Assembly: GCF_010672085.1 (NCBI RefSeq)
Contig: NZ_JAAHHT010000080.1
Location: 1 to 35,665, forward strand
DNA from: Okeania sp. SIO3I5
GTDB taxonomy: Bacteria; Cyanobacteriota; Cyanobacteriia; Cyanobacteriales; Microcoleaceae
Length of the DNA: 35,665 nucleotides
Reading direction: 5' to 3'
The notes below the pieces were generated by a model. The model searched no databases and had not been told where the DNA came from. It saw only the letters and a program-made list of their open reading frames with translations. Positions 24,632 through 34,700 of the stretch are shown here, piece after piece. Position numbers and translations under genes: made by a program. Numbering within the stretch: position 1 is the first letter of the stretch; each line of letters starts with the position of its first letter.

Positions 24632-27217
24632 ATGGCCATTTCATACAAAATAACTGGGGAAATGCCCAGTTTCCCACCTGCAAAACCAAATTTAATTTTG
24701 TCTTTAAATATATTTGAGCTATTAAGTCAGCTCTTGCAACAAACAGTTCAAGGTTTAGATAGCATAGTCATTACGGAAGATATATTTGCCACTACTCAAT
24801 CCCTTATATTTTCAGGGGTAAAGTTCACAGCAGTTATTTCAAAGGAGTTTAATGGACTTTTGTGGGGCAAAGTAGTTAAGGAGTCAGCAGACAATCAGAG
24901 CCAAAGTAAAGAACACCAAGAAAAAAATTATAATTTCCAATTTAACTCTTTTAGGTTTCCCTTTTCAAAGACAAATTTGGGAAATTTAAAATTTAATGTA
25001 GGTTTAAGTTTTGCTCCAGAGGCAATTCAACTTTTTGTACGCCAAATTATTAATACATTAGAGGCAGACAAAACTCAATTAGAAATTATATCTCAACTTA
25101 AATCTAGAATAAATCATCTAAAAGTAAATAATGCTAATATCCAGAGTGAATTTACTTTAAAATTACTCAAATTATTAACTGATAATGACAATATAGATTC
25201 GATTTTAGAGCCGACAAGTCATCAAAAACCAAAGATTAAAAAAAATCATCCTGAGCCATCAAAATTACTTTCAATAAATGATTCAAAAATTAATTTTCAT
25301 GGTATATCTACTACTGATAGTGAATTAATAACACAAACTAATTTGCCACAAAATAATAAATTATTAGCATCAGATTCTGTTCTGAGTCATCAACAATATT
25401 CATTAGTATGTAAACCTATTGAGACAGCTCTACACCAACAATTAGAACAAGAAAAACTCCTGAATCAAGTCACAGCTCAAATTCGTCAAAGTTTAGAACT
25501 GCCAGAAATTTTATCAACTGCTGTAAAGCAGGTCAGAAATTTTATAAAAGTTGATAGATTATTGATTTATGAATTTGATAATCCTTTGTTATTAACAAAT
25601 AATATTACAGCAGTCAATCAACAAAAAGGAGTTGTGAAATATGAAGCTTTGGCATCTGAGCAAATTTCTTCTGTATTAGGTTTAAGTGAAGGAGAAAATT
25701 GTTTTTTACCCTCTAATGAATCTATAGTTAAATATAGCAAAATCTCTATTAACACCATAGCTGATGTAGAAATATCTTATGCTAGATTTCCTTGTCTACT
25801 AGATTTGATGCGACAATATCAAATCAAAGCTAAATTAATAGTACCAATTATAGTTGATCAAAAATTGTGGGGATTATTAATTGCCCATCAATGTTCTGAG
25901 CGAGAGTGGCAAGACAATGAAAAAAGATTTCTCAAAGAAATTGCAGAACATCTAGCTATAGCAATTTATCAAGCTCAATTATATGCAGAATTACAAAAGC
26001 AAAAAGAAACTTTAGAAAAACGAGTAGTTGAGCGAACTCAAGACCTTTATGATGCAGTTCAAAGTGCAGAATCAGCTAACCGTGCTAAGAGTGAATTTTT
26101 AGCAACAATGAGCCATGAATTACGCACTCCTCTTACCTGTGTTATTGGTATTTCTTCAACTCTTTTGCAGTGGTCTTATGGCAACAGAGGAGCTAAAAAA
26201 ATGCCAATACAAAAGCAAAGAATTTATCTACAAACAATTCACGATAGTGGCGAACATCTGCTGGAATTAATCAATGATATTCTCGATTTATCTCAAGTAG
26301 AAGCAGGCAAAACAGTCTTGAAAATTAGTGAATTTTCTTTATCGAAAGTCAGTTATGAAATTTGGCAAAATTTTAGAGAAAAAGCCGAACAAAATGAAGT
26401 TCAACTATTTTTTGAACATCATATAAATCCAGAGTTAGATAGATTTACGGCTGACAAAAGGAGAGTTAAACAAATTCTTTTTAATCTTCTGAGTAATGGG
26501 ATTAAATTTACTCCTAGTGGGGGAACTGTCACACTTAAAGTTATGAGAGATCAAAATACAGCAATTTTTCAAGTGGAAGATACTGGTATAGGAATTTCTC
26601 AAGAGCAAAAACCATTGTTATTTAAGAAATTTAAACAACTAGATTCTCCTTATAGTCGTCAACAAGGAGGTACTGGTTTAGGTTTGGCTTTAACTAAACA
26701 ATTAGTTGAACTTCATAATGGAATTATTCAGGTAGAATCTACTGTTAATGTCGGCTCTATTTTTACAGTTAAATTACCAGCACAACCACTCAAATCAGCA
26801 AATGAAAAACTCAGACAAAAAGGAGAAAGTTTATCAAATATTTTATCCTTGCAAGGTACTGTAGTATTGATTGAACAAGAAGAAGATATCGCTACAGTAA
26901 TTTGTGAGATTTTGACAGCAGCAGGATTAAAAGTTGTGTGGATAATAGAAGGTTCTACTGCTGTTGAGCAAGTTATTTTGTTGCAACCTGTTGCTGTAAT
27001 TTTAGATATGCACTTGCCAGGAATTAATGGTATAGAAATTATTGAGCAGTTACGCACAACAACTAGCAGTAAAAATATTAAAATTTTGGCATTAACTACT
27101 TTTAATACAGAAATAGATCGGGAAAATTGTTATGCTGCTGGTGTGGATGAATGTTTGCCTAAACCAATTAATCTTGAATATTTATTGAGTAGAATGATAG
27201 ATTTACTAACTAATTAG
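24632..27217 (+). CDS. Hybrid sensor histidine kinase with bilin-type GAF and receiver
   Basis: An 861-aa cytoplasmic protein. Order: an N-terminal region of about 270 residues I cannot assign; GAF domain about 275-450 (VTAQIRQSLELPEILSTAV ... KLWGLLIAHQC); coiled linker; HisKA with ATMSHELRTPL (H495); HATPase_c with N-box LLSNGIKFTPSGG, DTGIGIS and GGTGLGLAL; receiver about 735-858 with phospho-acceptor D792 (VILDMHLPG) and the conserved PKP Lys. The GAF has a Cys (C388, in FPCLLDLM) exactly at the chromophore-Cys position of cyanobacteriochromes, but the next residue is Leu instead of His. No membrane helices are seen. No DNA-binding response regulator is nearby. The start is the first ATG, 150 bp from the divergent CBS-like gene. 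Confidence 0.88.
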   Translation: MAISYKITGEMPSFPPAKPNLILSLNIFELLSQLLQQTVQGLDSIVITEDIFATTQSLIFSGVKFTAVISKEFNGLLWGKVVKESADNQSQSKEHQEKNYNFQFNSFRFPFSKTNLGNLKFNVGLSFAPEAIQLFVRQIINTLEADKTQLEIISQLKSRINHLKVNNANIQSEFTLKLLKLLTDNDNIDSILEPTSHQKPKIKKNHPEPSKLLSINDSKINFHGISTTDSELITQTNLPQNNKLLASDSVLSHQQYSLVCKPIETALHQQLEQEKLLNQVTAQIRQSLELPEILSTAVKQVRNFIKVDRLLIYEFDNPLLLTNNITAVNQQKGVVKYEALASEQISSVLGLSEGENCFLPSNESIVKYSKISINTIADVEISYARFPCLLDLMRQYQIKAKLIVPIIVDQKLWGLLIAHQCSEREWQDNEKRFLKEIAEHLAIAIYQAQLYAELQKQKETLEKRVVERTQDLYDAVQSAESANRAKSEFLATMSHELRTPLTCVIGISSTLLQWSYGNRGAKKMPIQKQRIYLQTIHDSGEHLLELINDILDLSQVEAGKTVLKISEFSLSKVSYEIWQNFREKAEQNEVQLFFEHHINPELDRFTADKRRVKQILFNLLSNGIKFTPSGGTVTLKVMRDQNTAIFQVEDTGIGISQEQKPLLFKKFKQLDSPYSRQQGGTGLGLALTKQLVELHNGIIQVESTVNVGSIFTVKLPAQPLKSANEKLRQKGESLSNILSLQGTVVLIEQEEDIATVICEILTAAGLKVVWIIEGSTAVEQVILLQPVAVILDMHLPGINGIEIIEQLRTTTSSKNIKILALTTFNTEIDRENCYAAGVDECLPKPINLEYLLSRMIDLLTN

Positions 27218-27762
27218 GAGTCAGGAGTCAGGAGTCAGGAGGAAAGTAAGGAGTAAGGAGTAAGGAGTAATAAGTAAGGAGTAATAAGTAAAGAGTAATA
27301 AGTAAGGAGTAATAAGTAAGCAGTCAGGAAGGAAGAGAATTTAGAAAAATTTACTATTTGCTGAAAATGAAAAATTTTTTTATGCCGAATTAAGCGGATT
27401 TGAGATAAATTATGAATTTTAATTACTACAAAATAATTTTTGAATTATGACTAAAGGGAAGAACGAGTAATAAGTAATAAGTAAGGAGTAATAAGTAAGG
27501 AGTAATAAGTAAGGAGTAATAAGTAAGAAGTAATAAGTAAGAAGTAAGGAGTCAGAAGTAAGGAGTCAGGAAGGAAGAGAATTTAGAAAAATTACTCTTT
27601 GCTGAAAATGAAAATTTTTTTTATATCGAATTAAGCGGATTTGAGATAAATTATGAATTTTAATTACTACAAAATAATTTTTGAATTATGACTAAAGGGA
27701 AGAAAGAGTAATAAGTAAGGAGTCAGGAGTCAGGAGGGAAGAGAATGTTATCACTGGTATTT
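27218..27762. repeat. STRR tracts and a duplicated 142-bp segment
   Basis: AGGAGTAATAAGTA and GGAGTCA heptamer-type tracts (27219-27330, 27466-27572, 27710-27740) flank two near-identical segments, 27331-27472 and 27573-27714, each running from GGAAGAGAATTTAG to ATTATGACTAAAGGGAAGAA. A third partial start (GGAAGAGAATG) lies at about 27737. No gene is seen. Confidence 0.85.
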
Positions 27763-27948
27763 TCAATTATGACTAAAAAACATCCCAATTTACTATTACT
27801 AAAAGGCTAATATTCAATTATCAGTTATCAGTTTTGAATTATGACTAACAAAGATCCTAATTTACCATTACCAAAAAGTTTAATAGTTTCTTGTCAAGCT
27901 CCTCTTTTCAGTTATCAGTTATCAGTTATCAGTTATCAGTTTTGAATT
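27763..27948 (+). pseudogene. Tandem partial copies of the nanE 5' end
   Basis: Two truncated copies precede the real gene. The first has ATG at 27769 and 13 sense codons (ATGACTAAAAAACATCCC...) ending in TAA. The second, ATG at 27841, matches nanE through codon 21 (...LIVSCQAP) and then runs into TTATCAG heptamers. The real ATG at 27949 is 108 bp on. All copies carry the same AATTATGACTAA leader. Confidence 0.85.
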
Positions 27949-28635
27949 ATGACTAACAAAGATCCTAATTTACTATTACCAAAAGGTTTAATAGTTTCTT
28001 GTCAAGCTCCGACAAATTCCCCTTTACATCATCCAGAAGTAATTGCAGCAATGGCACAAGCATCTATAAATCAAGGTGCGGTGGGAGTCAGAATAGATAC
28101 CCCATCCCATATTCGGGCGGTGCGACAGAGAATTACTCAACCTATTATTGGTTTGTGGAAGCAACAAATACCAGGGTTTGAAATTTATATTACCCCCCGT
28201 TTTTCAGATGCTGAAGCGATCGCTCAAGTTGGTGCGGATATTATTGCTATTGATGCTACTCTCAGAAAACGTCCGGAGGGAGTGACTGTAGAAACATTAA
28301 TTGATTTCATCCACAATGAATTGGGAAAACCAGTAATGGCAGATGTGGATACTATGGAAGTAGCAAGGGTAGCAGCAGCAGCAGGTGCGGATTTTATTGG
28401 TACTACTTTGTATGGTTATACTCAGGAAACTAAAACAGAATCTCCTCCTGGTTTTGAACTATTAAAGCAGATGGTAGAAAGTTTAGGAGTTCCGGCAATT
28501 TGTGAAGGTGGTATTGCTTCTCCAGCAATGGCAAAAAAAGCTATTAATTTGGGAGCTTATGCTGTTGTTGTAGGTACGGATATTACAGGAATTGATAGTA
28601 AGGTTAAAGCTTATAGATTGGGATTAGGGGAGTAG
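27949..28635 (+). CDS. nanE: N-acetylmannosamine-6-phosphate 2-epimerase (NanE)
   Basis: A 228-aa TIM-barrel epimerase interconverting ManNAc-6-P and GlcNAc-6-P in amino-sugar metabolism. The length is typical. Motifs: GLIVSCQAP (strand 1), GAVGVRIDTPSHI, IIGLWKQ, ITPRFSDAEAI, ADVDTMEVARVAAAAGADFIGTTLYGYT and AICEGGIASP, the phosphate-binding end GAYAVVVGTDIT. No other sialic-acid gene is near, so it probably serves cell-wall or exopolysaccharide amino sugars (inference). No clear Shine-Dalgarno; the leader is made of TTATCAG heptamers. Confidence 0.93.
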   Translation: MTNKDPNLLLPKGLIVSCQAPTNSPLHHPEVIAAMAQASINQGAVGVRIDTPSHIRAVRQRITQPIIGLWKQQIPGFEIYITPRFSDAEAIAQVGADIIAIDATLRKRPEGVTVETLIDFIHNELGKPVMADVDTMEVARVAAAAGADFIGTTLYGYTQETKTESPPGFELLKQMVESLGVPAICEGGIASPAMAKKAINLGAYAVVVGTDITGIDSKVKAYRLGLGE

Positions 28636-28659
28636 GGAAGTAGGGGAGTATTTTTCAAC

Positions 28660-28981
28660 TTTATGAAAATATTTTTCCCATTACTCCTAGGAAAAATTCC
28701 TGAATATTTTTTGACTATACCTTAGTAAGTAGGGTTTGCTGAAAAAGTATTATTGCTGTTTCTAGTAGTCGGTAGTCAGTAGTCAGTAGTCAGGAGAAAT
28801 GGGAATTTTAGAGGAGATAGTCAGAAAAATTGAGGGACAATTTTTCTGTCATAATCATCCCAAAATACTACTTTTTGGCGGCAAGAGCTATAAAAGCTGG
28901 TACTTTTTAAGGACTCAAAAATCCTATAACCTTTACCTGTCAATCCTTTTATATTTAATCAGCAAGCCCTAAGTAATTTAA
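28660..28981. repeat. Partial repeat copy and STRR upstream of the 288-bp array
   Basis: 28663-28715 (ATGAAAATATTT ... AAAAATTCCTGAA) matches the tail of the 288-bp unit below, and GTAGTCAG heptamer-type repeats lie at about 28765-28795. No gene is seen. Confidence 0.6.
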
Positions 28982-29705
28982 GTTGAATAAAAAATCATGC
29001 ATATGGGCGAATTACCCCATCTAACATTTAGAATATCACAAAAATTGTGAGGATGCAACCGAAAATTCTTTGACGCGCCGATTTTTTCGGGTAGCTCTAG
29101 AAAATGAAAATGTTGGTAATTTTGCACTCAAGACAAGAGTGGTAGATGGAAAGATTTGATCAGGAAAAAACAACCATTAATGGGAAACTCTCAAAGATGA
29201 AAATATTTCTGCTATTGCTCCTGAGAAAAATTCCTGAAGATTGAAAAGTTTTTTCAGTCAGGAAACTTGGTTGAATAAAAAATCATGCATATGGGCGAAT
29301 TACCCCATCTAACATTTAGAATATCACAAAAATTGTGAGGATGCAACCGAAAATTCTTTGACGCGCCGATTTTTTCGGGTAGCTCTAGAAAATGAAAATG
29401 TTGGTGATTTTCGACTCAAGAGTGCTAGATGGAAAGATTTGATGAGGAAAAAACAACCATTAATGGGAAACTCTCAAAGATGAAAATATTTCTGCTATTG
29501 CTCCTGAGAAAAATTCCTGAAGATTGAAAAGTCTTTCAGTCAGGAAACTTGGTTGAATAAAAAATCATGCATATGGGCGAGTTACCCCAACTAACATTTA
29601 GAATATCACAAAAATTGTGAGGATGCAACCGAAAATTCTTTGACGCGCCGATTTTTTCGGGTAGCTCTAGAAAATGAAAATGTTGGTGATTTTCGACTCA
29701 AGAGT
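28982..29705. repeat. 288/282-bp tandem repeat, three copies
   Basis: GTTGAATAAAAAATCATGCA starts at 28982, 29270 and 29552. Copies 1 and 2 are complete; copy 3 follows the unit up to AAGAGTGCTAGATGGAAAGATTTGATGA and then breaks into the microsatellite. No coding frame is conserved. Confidence 0.95.
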
Positions 29706-29898
29706 GCTAGATGGAAAGATTTGATGATGGAAAGATTTGATGGAAAGATTTGATGGAAAGATTTGATGATGGAAAGATTTGATGGAAAGATTTGATGATG
29801 GAAAGATTTGATGATGGAAAGATTTGATGATGGAAAGATTTGATGATGGAAAGATTTGATGATGGAAAGATTTGATGATGGAAAGATTTGATGATGGA
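29706..29898. repeat. 12/15-bp microsatellite (GATGGAAAGATTT)
   Basis: Copies of GATGGAAAGATTT, separated by either no extra bases or GAT, about 14 in all, arise inside the third 288-bp copy. The reverse frame is a repetitive FHHQIFPSSNLSIIK string and is not a gene. Confidence 0.92.
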
Positions 29899-30106
29899 AA
29901 AAAAAGGATTTCAACTGTATCTGTCCTAATTGATAATTCATACAGTGGATTGCCTTGGTGAAGTACACCTCGGAGCGGTCAAGATGCCCACACTCAGAGC
30001 ATTTAATTTTTAGTACCAGTTAAGGTAACACCTGCAATGCAGGAGGATATGTTATATTTGACTATATCTTTATAAACTATATCAAGCCCGATGCTTCAGC
30101 GATCGC

Positions 30107-30140
30107 GACTGATAACTAATAACTAATAACTAATAACTAA
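30107..30140. repeat. STRR (ACTAATA) just before the recR leader
   Basis: About four ACTAATA heptamers reach position 30140, immediately before the GGAGG that starts recR. Confidence 0.85.
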
Positions 30141-30157
30141 ATCGGAGGAAATCCAAA

Positions 30158-30754
30158 ATTTATACACGACCTTTAGCTCGGTTAATTGAACAATTACAAC
30201 AATTGCCTGGAGTTGGCCCTAAAACAGCACAACGTTTAGCACTACATATTATTAAGCGCCCGGAAGCCGAAGTTCAAGCTTTAGCTCAAGCTTTGGTTGA
30301 TGCGAGGAAAAAGGTAGGTTTATGTGAGAAATGTTTCCATTTATCTGCTGAACCTATTTGTGAAATTTGTCGCAACCCTCAGCGAGATAAGGAGGTTATT
30401 TGTGTTGTCTCTGACTCCCGCGATCTTATTGCTTTGGAGAAAACACGGGAATATAAGGGTGAATATCATGTTCTGGGGGGAGTCATTTCGCCGATGGATG
30501 GCATCGGACCGGAACAGTTGACTATTCAACCGTTGGTACGGCGAGTTAGTCAGGGAAATATTCAGGAAGTGATTATTGCTATTAGTCCGAGTGTGGAGGG
30601 AGAGACTACTACTTTATATGTTGGTCAGTTGTTGAGACCTTTTACAAAGGTGACGCGCATTGCTTTTGGTTTGCCTATGGGAGGAGATTTAGAATATGCC
30701 GATCAAGTGACATTGGCGCGTGCGTTGGAGGGAAGGCGGGAGTTGGAAAGTTAA
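30158..30754 (+). CDS. recR: Recombination mediator protein RecR
   Basis: A 198-aa protein acting with RecF/RecO to load RecA at gaps. The helix-hairpin-helix is at [14 protein letters not shown], the C4 zinc finger CEKC...CEIC at residues 56-71, and the Toprim domain is [14 protein letters not shown] to [10 protein letters not shown]. The frame opens before TAT ACA CGA CCT ([14 protein letters not shown], the standard cyanobacterial RecR start), yet there is no ATG, GTG or TTG there. The only codon at the right place is ATT at 30158, 9 nt after GGAGG (30144-30148). The in-frame TTG at 30203 would remove the first 15 residues, including part of the HhH region, and has no SD. Confidence 0.9.
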   Translation: MYTRPLARLIEQLQQLPGVGPKTAQRLALHIIKRPEAEVQALAQALVDARKKVGLCEKCFHLSAEPICEICRNPQRDKEVICVVSDSRDLIALEKTREYKGEYHVLGGVISPMDGIGPEQLTIQPLVRRVSQGNIQEVIIAISPSVEGETTTLYVGQLLRPFTKVTRIAFGLPMGGDLEYADQVTLARALEGRRELES

Positions 30755-30850
30755 AATTCAAAGTTCAAAATGGCTTTGTTGCAATAGCCATAGAACATCC
30801 GTTCCGCTTTTTGGTTAGATCCGACATGAAAGGTGAACCTAGTGGCTGCT

Positions 30851-30960
30851 ATATAGCGCTACGCGCAATTCATGCATTCAAAATTCATGCATTCAAAAAT
30901 AATCCCTGACGCTCGTTTGAGCATTTATAAACGTCCTAACCTATTTGCGTAGTGCTATAT
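30851..30960. mobile_element. MITE-like element with 18-20 bp inverted ends
   Basis: ATATAGCGCTACGCGCAAT (30851) and its imperfect complement ATTTGCGTAGTGCTATAT (30943-30960) face each other. Inside is a 15-bp direct repeat (AATTCATGCATTCAA). The sequence 30930-30960 resembles ends of cyanobacterial transposons I recall. No transposase is present. Confidence 0.5.
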
Positions 30961-30980
30961 CACCCTCTTTCTATTATTCT

Positions 30981-31232
30981 ATTGGCCAATAGTTAAATGG
31001 CTCAAAGCCTTTGCTGGTATAAGTTTCAGCCTTTTTTTATCAATCTTTGATGCTTTATTCATTTATTGGCCAATAGTTAAATGGCTCAAAGCCTTTACTG
31101 GTATAAGTTTCAGCCTTTTTTTATCAATTTTTGATGCTTTATTCATTTATTGGCCAATAGTTAAATAGCTCAAAGCCTTTACTGGTATAAGTTTCAGCCT
31201 TTTTTTATTAATATTTGATGTTTGATTTATTT
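30981..31232. repeat. 84-bp tandem repeat, three copies
   Basis: ATTGGCCAATAGTTAAATGG recurs at 30981, 31065 and 31149. The third copy is slightly diverged. The remaining gap (31233-31403) is AT-rich with no gene. Confidence 0.95.
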
Positions 31233-31403
31233 ATTAGATTTCTTGCAGAAGTCAGGGAATAGGGAATGAAATTGTTGATTTCAGCTCTTGAATTGATTTC
31301 ATTTTTGATTTTTGGAGATGTTTATTGAACAATAGTTGTAGGAGTATGAAGTACATAAGCTTGGATCTTGTGCGGAATCCATAAGTTTTCATACAACAAA
31401 GCT

Positions 31404-31439
31404 ATTCGCTCATTCGCTCATTCGCTCATTCGCTCATTC
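31404..31439. repeat. 8-bp microsatellite (ATTCGCTC), 4.5 copies
   Basis: A run of ATTCGCTC ends five bases beyond the truncated end of the xisH remnant. Confidence 0.9.
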
Positions 31440-31444
31440 TAAAT

Positions 31445-31627
31445 TCATTTTATTTCTACAGCAATTTTTTGGTTACTTTTCTCTGCTGCAATTAACTTTT
31501 CTGCTCCTAAATCTACAAATAAATCTTTTTTACCGATAGATAAAATTAAAGGATCGTGTGTAATATTCCAACCATCTTTAATTAAGGCATTTTTTACGGC
31601 ATCGTGGTATAAGTCTTTCGCTGGCAT
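31445..31627 (-). pseudogene. XisH remnant, 3' half missing
   Basis: MPAKDLYHDAVKNALIKDGW ... VDLGAEKLIAAEK ... AVEIK followed at once by TGA. This is the first ~60 residues of XisH (usually about 138 aa), the fdxN-element excision control factor that is PD-(D/E)xK-like. The frame stops within the AVEIKS motif, exactly where an 8-bp microsatellite begins. No xisI follows. GAGG and an A run precede the ATG. It may still be translated as a short fragment. Confidence 0.8.
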
Positions 31628-31737
31628 TAACTTTTTTTCCTCATATCTAAAAATTAGCAATAATTTTCCCAGTGAAGTATTTTATCGATACTTTTATGCA
31701 GGACTACGAAATTTTTATTCGCTGAAAGAATAATTTT

Positions 31738-34700
31738 CTAGAATGGTATTGGATCTGGGTCATAAAAGTCGTTCTTACCAACAATTTCAAGGTATCGTTC
31801 CATTGCTATTCTTAATACTGAACTACTATAAACAGCAGGTTTTCTCAAAATTTCTTCTAGAAATGTACGCCACATCAAATGTTTTTCGGAATCCATTGGA
31901 ATTTCCTTGAGAAACTTATTCCAAGCTTCTTCTTCTGCTTCTGTTTTTGGATTTTCTAAATTATTCAAAATCAAACTTTGATATTGCTTCTCTTCGATAG
32001 GATAATCTGACAAAGATAGAAGTGTTATACCGATTAGACGATCTTTCGTTTTTTCTTTGTGAATAAATTCTATTCCTAAATTGAAATATATAGAAATATC
32101 TGGGAACAATTGTCTTTTTGTTGCTATTGAACGATTAGATGAATCCCTTATTGCTTTGAAAATCAATGCGCTGCCAACACGAACTGATTTATTGCTATGA
32201 GTCAGCAATGGTGTAAATCTAGAAATATATTTTTCATCAGGTTTAATAAAAGATTCATATATGGCTACTATGTCTATTTCGATTGGGTTATTTCGTCGTT
32301 TATATCTGTCTACTTCGATTAGCTTATATAGTGGTAATGTAGTAAACAAATTAGGTGCTAAATCTAAGATATTAGCATCATGTTTAAGCAGCTTTAGGAA
32401 TAAAGTTATACCTAAGCTAGCAGGAGGAAAAGGGTAAGATTCAGAATACTTCTCAAGAAATAATTCAAGAATTTGACGTGCATAGTCTATAACTTCTGAA
32501 GAATATGACCAAATACCTGTAAAGATTAACCATAAATTTTTATATGGCTTTTCTCTATTTTGTATTGCTTTTTCAACAATAGTTAGCATTTTTTGTAGTT
32601 GCTCTGGAGGATATTCTAAGTCTGGGTTGAATGAGTAAAATGCGAGATATGCTCCTACTAATTCATATAGTTTAACTCCTATTTTTCTAGCAGTAGAAAT
32701 TAGTTGAGGAAAAAACTCATCTAATCCCATTGATGTTAGTAAGGCAATAATAAGTCGTTGTTTTTCTTTGTCATTATCTTTATCTAAAAATTCTTTAATT
32801 ACTTTATCTATTTCTTCAGCAATAGATATTTGAGTAGAACCATCCAAATAATCTAAAAAATTTGCAAATGTATCTTGTTGATTAGTATTTACCTTAATAG
32901 CTAAGGTTAAAAGAGGCAAAAAATCATCTAGTTCTGAGATAGAGCATAATCTATCAAAATAGTCTGGTAAGGGTGAATTATCTTTAATAAAATTCCCAAA
33001 TAACTCTATATTTTGTTTATCTGGTTGATTAAATAACCAAAAAACTGTCCAAAGGGCTAGTTTGACTGGTAAAATGAAATCATTATTTTGTACTAACCGA
33101 GCAACACTATCTATTCTTTCACTGGGAATATCTAAAGTATATGAAGTGTTCCTGGATTTGATTGATATATTAATATTAGTATCAGACAAAACATTGATTT
33201 CAATTTCTTTAAAAGGTTTCCTTTGCCTATAATTAGCTATTATTTGCAAAACTTCTAACAATAAAATCAATTGCTCTGCTAATCCTGGAGGTTGTGTAAA
33301 TTCCCAGTTTATTTTTTCTGAGTGATGTAAATAAAATCGCCAATTTTCAATAACTACCCCTGCAAGTTTTTCAGATTGACTTTCAGAAAGTGACCAAAAC
33401 CTTAATAGTTCCTTTTTATCATCTCTAGACAAAAATTTAGTTACTATATCTTTATTCTCTATCCAGTATGACCAATAATTTTCTAAACGTTTTGCTATCC
33501 ATACAAAGTCAGGTATATGCGGTACAGCAATATTAAAAGCAGATAAAATTAGATTCTTTTGTTCACTCTCAAAAAGTGCATCTATTTTTTCTTTAAGAAA
33601 ATCTTCTTGTGGAAAATATCTGCCATAAATATGCAAGGCATTTTCCCAACAACTCTCTGGAAAATTTATACCGTTAAATTTACCTTCTAAAACTTTTCGT
33701 AAAAGATCATTTTTATCTGCTTGAGATAGCTGTTTTGTATAAGAAATTAGCTGAGACATTTGCTCACTTGTAAGTCCTGTATCTAAAACTTCTAAACCAT
33801 AATCAATTAAATCATATTGGATATTACGATATTTAGATTTAGTTAAAGAACCATCCACTACTACCTTTAAAGCAAACCAAGCACCAGGTCTTAAGAAAGA
33901 ATTTTGATTGTGATTTTTATTTTCTTTGTCTAGCGGACGACAAACTTTGGTCAAAATTTTCTGAGATTCTTTTTTTCCTGAATCTCTAACAATTCTACCT
34001 GCTAAAAATAAAGAAACATATCGCCAATGTTCTGAATCAACTGCTGCAATTTTTTCCCTCAATTTTTTAAATTTATTACCTTTTCTAAAAAGATAGACAG
34101 CAGCAAAAAATTCTTGAAAAGACCTAAGTTCAAAGCCAAATAGTCCTGGTTGTGGTTCAACAATCAAAACTAATCTATCTTTAGCATCAGTCACAAATTG
34201 CTCAATTGTATCATTAATATCTTCATTGGATGAATAGTCATCGTTTTCTCGTAATACTTTCTTAATTGCCTTTCTAAATTCATCTTCTGGTAAAAGAGAC
34301 TGAACGTTAATATTAGAATTATCAGCAGTATTAGAAGAAGCACGCTCGTGTAACAAATAGCCCAAGTAAGAATGAACATTAAGAAGAACTTCGTCACCAG
34401 TCTTAATTAAGTTTTTGTCTTTACTTTTTTCTCGCTTTAGTATGATTGTCCAGTAATCATTAAATAAGGCTTCTCTTTCCCCTGGAGGTCTTCCGCCACT
34501 TTTAATAAGCAGTAAGATAATAGTTACTTGCAGGGGAGTTGTTAACAACCTAGAAATTCTCTCATCTTCCCCACATTCTTTGAGAATATCAAGTATTCTT
34601 GTTTGTTCTCCATCATCAGTTTCTTTAGTTCTTACCCATTTTTGAGCATATTCTGTTACCTGTTCTTTTTTCAGTTCCAATATTTTCAAATGACGAAATG

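Noticed and set aside
26728-27057. 109-aa minus-strand gene inside the kinase
   Set aside because: Lies opposite the conserved HATPase and receiver coding sequence.
29606-29968. 120-aa minus-strand protein
   Set aside because: It is a translation of the 12/15-bp microsatellite and of the 288-bp repeat end.
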